The notes under the pieces: model-generated
Told to the model about the DNA's origin: nothing
Seen by the model: only the letters and a program-made list of their open reading frames with translations
Databases searched by the model: none
Translations under genes and position numbers: made by a program
DNA from: Patescibacteria group bacterium
Lineage (GTDB): Bacteria; Patescibacteriota; Microgenomatia; UBA1400; PJMF01
NCBI GenBank assembly: GCA_018813375.1
Contig: JAHJBU010000084.1
Coordinates: forward strand, 1 to 5,941
DNA length: 5,941 nt
Reading direction: 5' to 3'
Part shown: piece after piece, positions 1 through 5,057 of the stretch
How positions within the stretch are numbered: position 1 is the first letter of the stretch
Layout of the letters: the number at the start of each line of letters is the position of its first letter

Positions 1-1627
1 CATCATCATAGCCTTGAGTAATAACATCATCTGCTGCTTGGGCTACATCGTCCAAAACTCCCATTTGCACACCAGTAATAAAACCAGCACAAGCAAATGA
101 ACCTGGATCAGCTTGACAGGCTTGGATACCCTGATTAGCACCTGCAACACCCAACCCTGCGATAAGACCTGGCGCTATATAAGAAGTAGCAGCTTGAGCA
201 AAGGGTTGAGCTGCTGTTGGAACTAATGACATTGCCTGAGATCCAACCCACTGAGCTGCAGGACTTACCCAGTTATTAGCTGCATATTGAATGCCTTGAT
301 TAGCATATATCCCAGCATTTGTAGTTAGAGCATGAGTCACACCTATACCAGCACCAGCACCAACTAAAACATCTGCTGCTAATACTGCTGTCCCTCCAAA
401 AGCTACTGAAGCTTTCCAGCACTGGACATCTCCCTCTGTACAACCTGAAACATAATTGCCAAATAAATCTAGATCACCTGTGTGTTGATATCCGTTTTGA
501 CCAGTGATAGCAGAAGCATATTGATAGGCTGTTTCTTCTCCATAAAGGTTTTCCCAGGCTCCATATAGTCCAGTAACAAGTGACTCAGCAACGTTATGAA
601 CTATAGTGCTATTTTGAGCTTGCTGCCACCAGTTAAGCTCATCAATTTGCTCCTCTTCTCCTGTATCAAAAACCTCAATATTATCTGTATATCCTGATTG
701 AGCCCAAGGATCTGTATAGGCTGTAGTTGGCGCATCATGCGTACAATACTTCCCTCCTGGCCCACCGCAGTTGCCATTACAAGTTTTGATACAAATACTA
801 TTACTTACATAGTTAGTAGAGTTAGATGGTATTTCTATGTCTTCAATAGGAGTAGCAACAGCAATCACAGTACTACCTGAGCCCTGAGGATAGGTGTAAG
901 ACGTAGGCGTGGGTGTTGGAGTAGGAACTCCACTAATACCTGTAGTGCCAGATGAGCCTTGAGGATAAGTATATGGGGTTGTGGTAGGAGTAGGTTTATT
1001 AGCATTAGGATCACAACAAACTCTACCCTGAGCACAACTCCCGCCAGCACTTCCACCAACTGTGTTGCAAGCACTAGCACTCACACAAGTTTCTCCAGCC
1101 ACACAAAGTACATAACTGATGGTAGATGATGTGGGTGCGGGAGGGATTGAAGCACCACCACTACCAAATGGTGTTGGAGAGGGAGTTGGAAAAGGAATAT
1201 TGGAATTAAAGGGGGTAGGAAAAGCACTACCTGAGCTAAATGGTGTTGGAGAGGGAGTTGGAGAGGGTGTTGGAGAGGGAGTTGGCAATGAGCTGGGACT
1301 AGAAGAAGGCTGAGAACTCGGGTTAGGTAATTGTGATGGGCTAGGAGATGGAGATGGGCTTGGACTAGAAGAAGGCTGAGATGTTGGTGAAGGGTTACTG
1401 GGAGGAGCACAACAAACTTTGCCTCCACCACATGAAACACCAGTAGATATCCAACCTAAACTAGCACACCCAGCAGTACAAGTTTCTCCAGAGCCACAGT
1501 AAATCCCTCCACTCGCCTGCTGTCTTATATCTTGACTTTGTTGAATAAGAAAAGCAGCTGCCCCAACACCTGCTAGCATTAGAAATAAAAATGTGCCACT
1601 TAAGATTAACTTAGTTTTTTTTCTCAT
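1..1627 (-). CDS. Large cysteine-module surface protein, N-terminal 542 residues (C-terminus beyond window)
   Basis: The frame is open without a stop from the ATG at 1627 down to base 2. It starts MRKKTKLILSG and has one hydrophobic segment at about residues 7-28, so it is a signal anchor or uncleaved signal peptide with the rest outside the cell. The juxtamembrane stretch QQSQDIRQQAS follows (29-39). A six-Cys module spans C44-C73 (C-x5-C-x3-C-x11-C-x5-CC). A Pro/Ser/Thr linker built from SQPSSSP and PTPSPTPF repeats covers about 75-165. A second six-Cys module spans C175-C205 (C-x5-C-x5-C-x10-C-x5-CC). A further linker carries two YTYPQGS copies (219-225, 244-250). Four cysteines lie at 279, 283, 287 and 295, then an acidic stretch (323-330). 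Residues 405-542 are Ala/Gly/Gln-rich with two ANQGIQ copies (442-447, 497-502) and Cys pairs 396/403 and 504/513. I do not recognise a catalytic domain. The design resembles CPR surface proteins or the stalk of a polymorphic effector whose active part would lie off the left edge. The existence of the gene is well supported; its function is unknown. Confidence 0.9.
   Translation of the reverse strand, partial: MRKKTKLILSGTFLFLMLAGVGAAAFLIQQSQDIRQQASGGIYCGSGETCTAGCASLGWISTGVSCGGGKVCCAPPSNPSPTSQPSSSPSPSPSPSPSQLPNPSSQPSSSPSSLPTPSPTPSPTPSPTPFSSGSAFPTPFNSNIPFPTPSPTPFGSGGASIPPAPTSSTISYVLCVAGETCVSASACNTVGGSAGGSCAQGRVCCDPNANKPTPTTTPYTYPQGSSGTTGISGVPTPTPTPTSYTYPQGSGSTVIAVATPIEDIEIPSNSTNYVSNSICIKTCNGNCGGPGGKYCTHDAPTTAYTDPWAQSGYTDNIEVFDTGEEEQIDELNWWQQAQNSTIVHNVAESLVTGLYGAWENLYGEETAYQYASAITGQNGYQHTGDLDLFGNYVSGCTEGDVQCWKASVAFGGTAVLAADVLVGAGAGIGVTHALTTNAGIYANQGIQYAANNWVSPAAQWVGSQAMSLVPTAAQPFAQAATSYIAPGLIAGLGVAGANQGIQACQADPGSFACAGFITGVQMGVLDDVAQAADDVITQGYDD
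878..973. repeat. Peptide repeat YTYPQGS (two copies)
   Basis: Bases 953-973 and 878-898 (minus strand) each encode YTYPQGS. The two 21-base copies differ at three positions, all synonymous (TAT/TAC, ACT/ACC, CAA/CAG). The peptide has been kept while the DNA drifted, which suggests a constrained structural or binding motif in the linker around a PTPTPTPT stretch. Confidence 0.7.
1166..1285. repeat. Direct repeats encoding PTPSPTPF linker units
   Basis: A 25-base unit occurs identically at 1166-1190 and 1238-1262, and a 20-base part of it recurs at 1266-1285. On the minus strand it encodes PTPSPTP(F/S), part of the Pro/Ser/Thr linker of the surface protein. Unit lengths and offsets are multiples of three (72 bases between the first two copies), so gain or loss of copies would change linker length without breaking the frame. 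This is coding low-complexity sequence, not a mobile element or CRISPR array. Confidence 0.85.
1296..1381. repeat. Direct repeat pair encoding SQPSSSP linker units
   Basis: An identical 20-base unit lies at 1296-1315 and 1362-1381, 66 bases (22 codons) apart. On the minus strand it encodes the SQPSSSP units of the first Pro/Ser linker. The spacing is again a multiple of three, consistent with in-frame internal duplication. Confidence 0.8.
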
Positions 1628-1662
1628 ACAATAATTTACCCTACACCCTTATAATACTAGTA
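1628..1662. promoter_or_regulatory. Divergent promoter region with overlapping -10 boxes
   Basis: These 35 bases separate the two divergent start codons. On the plus strand a perfect TATAAT lies at 1650-1655, ending 7 bases before the murJ ATG. The same spot read on the minus strand gives TATTAT (1656-1651, five of six matches), because TTATAATA is nearly symmetric. From it, minus-strand transcription would start near 1644 with a leader of about 17 bases holding only a weak AGGG. A weaker TAAATT (1638-1633) could instead start the minus gene without a leader. No good -35 was seen for either direction at 16-18 bases spacing. The -10 matches are read directly; promoter activity is inferred. Confidence 0.55.
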
Positions 1663-3363
1663 ATGATCTCTCAACTCAAAGGCTTTTTTTCAAATTTCAC
1701 TAGCAATGGTAGCTGGCTAGAAAAACAACAGAGCTCAATTTTATCTGCTGCTGCCGTTATCACAATAGCTAATGTTTTATCATCATTATCTGGTCTGATT
1801 AGAGAAAGATTTCTAATTTCAGAATTTTTCTCTACCCCAAGCTCCCAGCAAGCTTATGAAGCTTTTCAGGTTGCCTTTCAAATTCCTGACATGATGTTTC
1901 AGCTAATTATTTTAGGCGCTGTTTCCGCAGCATTTATTCCAGTCTTTACTCAATTAAAGCGTGATAAAGATGAGGCTACTGCACTAAAAATGAGCTCTAC
2001 GACCATGACAATTTTACTATTAGTATTTATGCTTGCCTCGATGGTTGTGGCTTATTTTGCTTATCCAATTACGTTGCTTAGAACTGGTCATGCTTTTACT
2101 GATGCTCAAGTCGCCACCACCGCTAATTTGACTCAAATCATGCTTATTGCCCAATTATTTTTTGCTGTTTCTAATTTTTTAACCGGCATGCTACAAGCCT
2201 ACCAAAGGTTCATCATCCCCGCGATAGCTCCAGTTTTATACAATCTTGGGATTTTAATTGGAGTATTTTTATTCTCATCCAAGCTAGGTATTTATTCAGC
2301 TGGAGTAGGGGTCATTATTGGGGCTTTTATTCACATGGCCATTCAGCTACCGCTAGCTTTAAAACTCGGTTTTAGGTTTAAGCCTTCATTATCATTATCC
2401 TTCCCTGGTGTAAAACAGTTCTTTGCCATGATGCCAGCACGATTATTGACTATTAGTATTACTGAATTCCAAAACTTAAGTCTAGGCTTTTTTGCCACCT
2501 CTTTAGGTAATCTAAGTTTTGTAGTGATTCGCTTAGCGCTTCGCCTTATGACCATTCCAATTCGCCTGTTTGGTGTCCCAATTGGTCAAGCTTCTTTACC
2601 ATTTTTATCAGCCCAAGCTGGAAATAAAAACTTAACTAGTTTTACTAGTTTAGTCACCAAATCACTCCATCAAATTGCTTTTTTTGCCTATCCAGCCTCA
2701 GTATTATTACTAATTTTACGAATTCCTTTTGTAAGATTAATTTTTGGCACCCATAACTTTCCCTGGGAAACCACTATTACCACGGGTAAAGTAGTCGCCA
2801 TTATCTCTATTTCTATTGGCGCCCAAGCCATGGTGCAGTTATTAATTAGAGCTTTTCATGCGCTCAAAGATACTCGCACTCCATTTTTTATCACCCTAGC
2901 CACCACGACTTTTTACCTACTTGGTAGTTGGTACTTTGTCTTTCATTCTTCTAGTGGTGTAACTGGAATTGCCATTAGTACTGCCACAGCCGCCTTTTTA
3001 GAGCTCATCTTATGCCTACTACTGTTAAACTATAAACTACCTCAGTTTGTTAAATCAACCCTATGGATGCCGCAAATTAAAATGTTAACAGCCAGTTTTT
3101 TTATGGCAGTTTTTCTTTATCTACCTTTTAAAATTCTTGATGAGCTAGTTTTTAATACTACAAAAACTGTGGAGTTAATTGGCCTAACTATTACTACCGG
3201 CACAATTGGTTTATTGGTTTATATTTACTTTTCCGCCCTTTTTGAAGTCAAAGAACTAAAACTTTTTGCTAATTTAATCACTAAATTTGGACCTTGGCGT
3301 AAATCTCTTGAAAAAACCAGAGAGGTCATTGTAGAAACTAGTGTTGAAGGCGACGAAATATAA
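1663..3363 (+). CDS. murJ: Lipid II flippase MurJ (MviN family)
   Basis: This 566-residue polytopic membrane protein is of the MOP/MATE-like MviN/MurJ family, which flips lipid-linked peptidoglycan precursor to the outer face of the cytoplasmic membrane. Family signs are LSGLIRERF (42-50), the AYEAFQVAFQIPD stretch (64-76) followed by GAVSAAFIPVF (85-95), NFLTGMLQAYQRFIIPAIAP (171-190), RLMTIP with GVPIGQASLPFLS (294-316), and LIRAFHALKDTRTP (394-407). About 14 hydrophobic segments fit the family, and the length is somewhat above the roughly 510 residues of E. coli MurJ because of an N-terminal extension of about 20 residues and a charged C-terminal tail (about 545-566). By alignment from memory to E. 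coli MurJ, Arg24 and Arg270 are kept (R47, R294), Asp39 becomes E66, while Arg18 and Arg52 become S41 and F79. The next in-frame Met is residue 77, inside the conserved core, so the ATG at 1663 is the start. No Shine-Dalgarno is present; a TATAAT lies 7 bases upstream. The pilN-like gene follows after 23 bases. Confidence 0.95.
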   Translation: MISQLKGFFSNFTSNGSWLEKQQSSILSAAAVITIANVLSSLSGLIRERFLISEFFSTPSSQQAYEAFQVAFQIPDMMFQLIILGAVSAAFIPVFTQLKRDKDEATALKMSSTTMTILLLVFMLASMVVAYFAYPITLLRTGHAFTDAQVATTANLTQIMLIAQLFFAVSNFLTGMLQAYQRFIIPAIAPVLYNLGILIGVFLFSSKLGIYSAGVGVIIGAFIHMAIQLPLALKLGFRFKPSLSLSFPGVKQFFAMMPARLLTISITEFQNLSLGFFATSLGNLSFVVIRLALRLMTIPIRLFGVPIGQASLPFLSAQAGNKNLTSFTSLVTKSLHQIAFFAYPASVLLLILRIPFVRLIFGTHNFPWETTITTGKVVAIISISIGAQAMVQLLIRAFHALKDTRTPFFITLATTTFYLLGSWYFVFHSSSGVTGIAISTATAAFLELILCLLLLNYKLPQFVKSTLWMPQIKMLTASFFMAVFLYLPFKILDELVFNTTKTVELIGLTITTGTIGLLVYIYFSALFEVKELKLFANLITKFGPWRKSLEKTREVIVETSVEGDEI

Positions 3364-3370
3364 GTAACTC

Positions 3371-3379
3371 TGCTAGAAT
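3371..3379 (+). promoter_or_regulatory. Extended -10 element before pilN-like gene
   Basis: TGCTAGAAT in the 23-base murJ/pilN gap reads as an extended -10 (TGn plus TAGAAT, five of six matches to TATAAT). The box ends at 3379, leaving 7 bases before the ATG at 3387, the same gap as between TATAAT and the murJ ATG. No -35 was seen at normal spacing, which extended -10 promoters can tolerate. Transcription from here would start about at the ATG, giving a leaderless message. It is based on motif and position only. Confidence 0.45.
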
Positions 3380-3386
3380 AATCCTA

Positions 3387-3986
3387 ATGCCATTTCTGCC
3401 CTTTTCCAAAACCAAGCATTCCACTAAAATCAATATTAATCTTATCCCAGATGATCCGTTTTTTGATACTATCCTAGGGAAAATTTTACGTTGGGCGCTG
3501 TCTGTTGGTCGTTACATTGTAATTTTTACAGAGTTAATGGTAATTTTAAGTTTTGTAGCGCGTTTTTCATTAGACAGGCAGCTAACTAATCTCAATGATA
3601 CTATTCATCAAAAAGAATTAGTGATTAAATCCTACGGTGATTTAGAAGAAAAAGTCCGCCTAATTCAGGCCAAAACAGATCAATACCAACAAATAGAGCA
3701 ACTAACTAACATTAGTGATATTTTCCCAGCTTTAACCCAAACTATTCCGCTTAATATTGAGCTAAATGAGCTCACAATTAAACCAAATAAAATTACTATG
3801 TCAGGTCAGGCATTTTCACAAAAGTCGCTTAATGTCCTGATTAATAACCTTCAGCTTTCAAATAATTTCTTTAATATCTCAGTGGGGCATCTTGAGTTCG
3901 GTGATAGTCAAAAACCTGGGTTTGCCTTTTTGATTAGTGCTGATACAAAAGAAGAGACTGGGCCAGCAAACACAATAAAAAAATAA
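3387..3986 (+). CDS. PilN-like type IV pilus inner-membrane assembly protein
   Basis: This 199-residue bitopic protein has the PilN layout. A short cytoplasmic N-terminus carries ININLIP (15-21), matching the INLLP-type motif by which PilN binds the groove of cytoplasmic PilM. One membrane segment lies at about 41-60, a heptad-like helical stretch at about 62-105 (rich in Leu, Lys, Glu and Gln), and a C-terminal alpha/beta domain at about 110-185. In that domain, MSGQAFSQKSLNVLINNLQ (138-156) followed by FFNISVGHLEF resembles the ferredoxin-like half of PilN/GspL. In known systems PilM, PilN and PilO link the pilus motor and platform to the rest of the machine. The call rests on architecture and the motif, and on the PilO-like gene 10 bases downstream; overall similarity is too low to name it with full certainty. 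No pilM is in the window. The start is fixed by the ATG just upstream of the INLIP motif; the gene lacks a Shine-Dalgarno. Confidence 0.82.
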   Translation: MPFLPFSKTKHSTKININLIPDDPFFDTILGKILRWALSVGRYIVIFTELMVILSFVARFSLDRQLTNLNDTIHQKELVIKSYGDLEEKVRLIQAKTDQYQQIEQLTNISDIFPALTQTIPLNIELNELTIKPNKITMSGQAFSQKSLNVLINNLQLSNNFFNISVGHLEFGDSQKPGFAFLISADTKEETGPANTIKK

Positions 3987-3996
3987 GCTTAAGATT

Positions 3997-4638
3997 ATGA
4001 AAACCAGAAAACAACAACATCTAATTAAAACTCTCCAAGAGTTTTATCAAAGACCAGTAGCCAGAGTTTCTTTAGAATTATTTTTTTCAGTAGTTGCAAT
4101 CTTATTTTTTGCGATCTTCGCCATTAGACCTACTCTACTTACAATGTCTGATTTATTAAACGAAATTGAAGGTAAAGAAAAACTCGATGGGCAACTGTCA
4201 CAAAAAATTGCTGCTTTATCTAGCGTGCAACCTTTGTACCTCCAGTTACAAAACCGATTAATAATTTTAGACGACGCTATTCCCAGCACGCCACAGTTAG
4301 TTTATTCTTTAAAAATTATTGAAAAAATAGCCAGCGAGCTTGGTTTGGTCATTAATGGTATTAGTGTATCCGAAATTCCTGATGAGATTACTGCTACTAA
4401 TACAGGCATATCTATAATCTCTCTTGAGAGAACTAATGTTCCAATTTCAATTAGTGTAGGGGGTGACTATCCAACGATTAGACAGTTTGCAGAAAACTTA
4501 AAAGATTACCGACGCAGTTTTATCATTGACACAATTGTTTTTTCTACCACGCAACTGCGAAAAAATAAAAAACTAGAAGCCAGGATCACCCTAAGCATGC
4601 CTTATTTTGGGATTAATAATTTGGGAAAAAAACAATGA
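3997..4638 (+). CDS. PilO-like type IV pilus inner-membrane assembly protein
   Basis: This 213-residue protein has a basic N-terminus, one membrane segment at about 25-44, a coiled-coil-like stretch at about 47-92, and a C-terminal ferredoxin-like domain at about 95-203. Typical PilO traits are IPSTPQLVYSLKIIEKIASE (95-114), then LGLVINGISVSEIP (115-128), and GGDYPTIRQFAENLKDYRR (155-173), which matches the family's G-x-Y-x-x-l-x-x-F-x-x-x-L pattern. PilO pairs with PilN in the periplasmic or extracytoplasmic part of the alignment complex. It lies 10 bases after the pilN-like gene and overlaps the next gene by ATGA, so the three are surely one transcript and probably translationally coupled. 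Its last codons, GGA AAA AAA CAA TGA, carry seven A bases just before the stop. Confidence is good for the family, lower for the exact role in an organism that may lack an outer membrane. Confidence 0.86.
   Translation: MKTRKQQHLIKTLQEFYQRPVARVSLELFFSVVAILFFAIFAIRPTLLTMSDLLNEIEGKEKLDGQLSQKIAALSSVQPLYLQLQNRLIILDDAIPSTPQLVYSLKIIEKIASELGLVINGISVSEIPDEITATNTGISIISLERTNVPISISVGGDYPTIRQFAENLKDYRRSFIIDTIVFSTTQLRKNKKLEARITLSMPYFGINNLGKKQ
4626..4638 (+). other. A7 run and ATGA overlap at the PilO/small-gene junction
   Basis: Seven A bases (4626-4632) sit as A AAA AAA in the PilO reading frame, followed by CAA and the TGA stop, whose TG is shared with the ATG at 4635. The downstream gene is in the -1 frame, and that frame is open through the A run. 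The normal reading is coupled termination and re-initiation; a -1 slip at the A run would instead fuse the two proteins. Confidence 0.5.
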
Positions 4639-4970
4639 ATGTTTTCAAACACACTTTAAAAAATTTTAAACACCAACAGCAAGTTCTAGTAATTTTAATC
4701 TTTACTCTAATGGCAGCAATGATTTGGATTTCTGCCAGTCTTTTTAATTCTCAACGCAAGCTTGGGATAAGCGATGAGCAACTTAAATTATCTAAGCCTC
4801 TCATCCCAACAATCGATGAAAAAACGCTACTACGCTTAGAACAAAAACAAGCTTATTCAAACCAAGAACTAAGTCAATTTCCTATTTATATGATTCTTAA
4901 AGATAAGAGTCAAATTGAAACAATCGTAGAAATTGGCACTCAACCAGAGCCAACTCCCCTCCCTGAATAA
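4635..4970 (+). CDS. Small single-pass membrane protein of the pilN-pilO operon
   Basis: This 111-residue protein has a basic N-terminus, one hydrophobic segment at about 17-37, and a short outer part of about 70 residues: KLSKPLIPTIDEKTLLRLEQ (51-70), AYSNQELSQFPIYMIL (73-88), and a C-terminal tail ending in PEPTPLPE. I do not recognise a named family. Its ATG overlaps the PilO-like stop by ATGA, so the two are made together, probably in a fixed ratio. That and its topology suggest a third inner-membrane subunit of the pilus alignment complex, perhaps taking the place of PilP. PilP itself is a longer lipoprotein and no lipobox cysteine is present here, so it is not PilP proper. The gene ends in TAA at 4968-4970, followed by an 87-base gap. 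Confidence 0.75.
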   Translation: MNVFKHTLKNFKHQQQVLVILIFTLMAAMIWISASLFNSQRKLGISDEQLKLSKPLIPTIDEKTLLRLEQKQAYSNQELSQFPIYMILKDKSQIETIVEIGTQPEPTPLPE

Positions 4971-4993
4971 AAAATTTTCGGTTATTCTTCGCG

Positions 4994-5022
4994 TTGCTAA
5001 TTTTATAAGATTTCTCTAGAGT
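4994..5022 (+). promoter_or_regulatory. Possible promoter of the fibronectin-III-like gene
   Basis: In the gap after the 111-residue gene, TTGCTA (4994-4999) and TAGAGT (5017-5022) each match four of six consensus bases and are 17 bases apart, which would start transcription near 5029. A lone TATAAG (5004-5009) is another -10 candidate. AT-rich gaps often give such matches by chance, so support is weak. Confidence 0.3.
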
Positions 5023-5026
5023 AAAT

Positions 5027-5057
5027 ATACAGTGTAAAAGCAGCTGTATCTTTTTTT
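5027..5057 (+). terminator. Weak hairpin plus T7 run directly before a start codon
   Basis: ATACAG (5027-5032) can pair with CTGTAT (5044-5049) to give a six-pair stem with an 11-base loop, followed by C and seven T bases (5051-5057). This is the form of a weak intrinsic terminator for the pilN-pilO-small operon. It is odd in that the T run touches the ATG at 5058, so the downstream gene would need its own promoter inside or above the hairpin. The stem has only two G-C pairs and may not terminate well. Confidence 0.4.

Noticed and set aside
698..1313. Plus-strand open frames at 698-880 and 1119-1313, the latter with GVGEGVGEG repeats.
   Set aside because: Both are antisense to the surface protein gene; the Gly/Val/Glu repeats are the complement of PTPSPTP codons. 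No initiation signal or family similarity was seen.
1166..1381. Short direct repeats as a possible CRISPR array.
   Set aside because: Copies are not regularly spaced with unique spacers, and they lie in a coding frame where each unit translates to the same Pro/Ser/Thr peptide.
865..1440. Two further open frames on the minus strand (1081-1440 and 865-1080).
   Set aside because: They lie in a different frame of the 542-codon surface protein gene. Their Leu/Pro/His-rich translation comes from reading the repetitive linker out of frame, while the long frame has a start, signal anchor and ordered cysteine modules.
1409..1498. GETC motif as a cyclotide-like knot.
   Set aside because: Cyclotides also contain CGETC, but their six cysteines have different spacing and no adjacent CC pair. 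The likeness is limited to four residues.
3984..3991. Palindrome TAAGCTTA between the pilN-like and PilO-like genes as an operator.
   Set aside because: Eight bases of AT-rich palindrome, beginning in the stop codon, are easily found by chance, and no second copy was noticed near other starts.
2343..4289. Minus-strand open frames at 2343-2555 and 4047-4289.
   Set aside because: They lie opposite the well supported murJ and PilO-like genes and show no domain, membrane segment or start signal of their own.
4635..4638. TGA read as glycine, as in Gracilibacteria and Absconditabacteria.
   Set aside because: TGA ends the PilO-like gene exactly at a complete family-length protein with an ATGA overlap to the next gene. 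No in-frame TGA occurs inside the other genes, so TGA as stop is the simpler reading.
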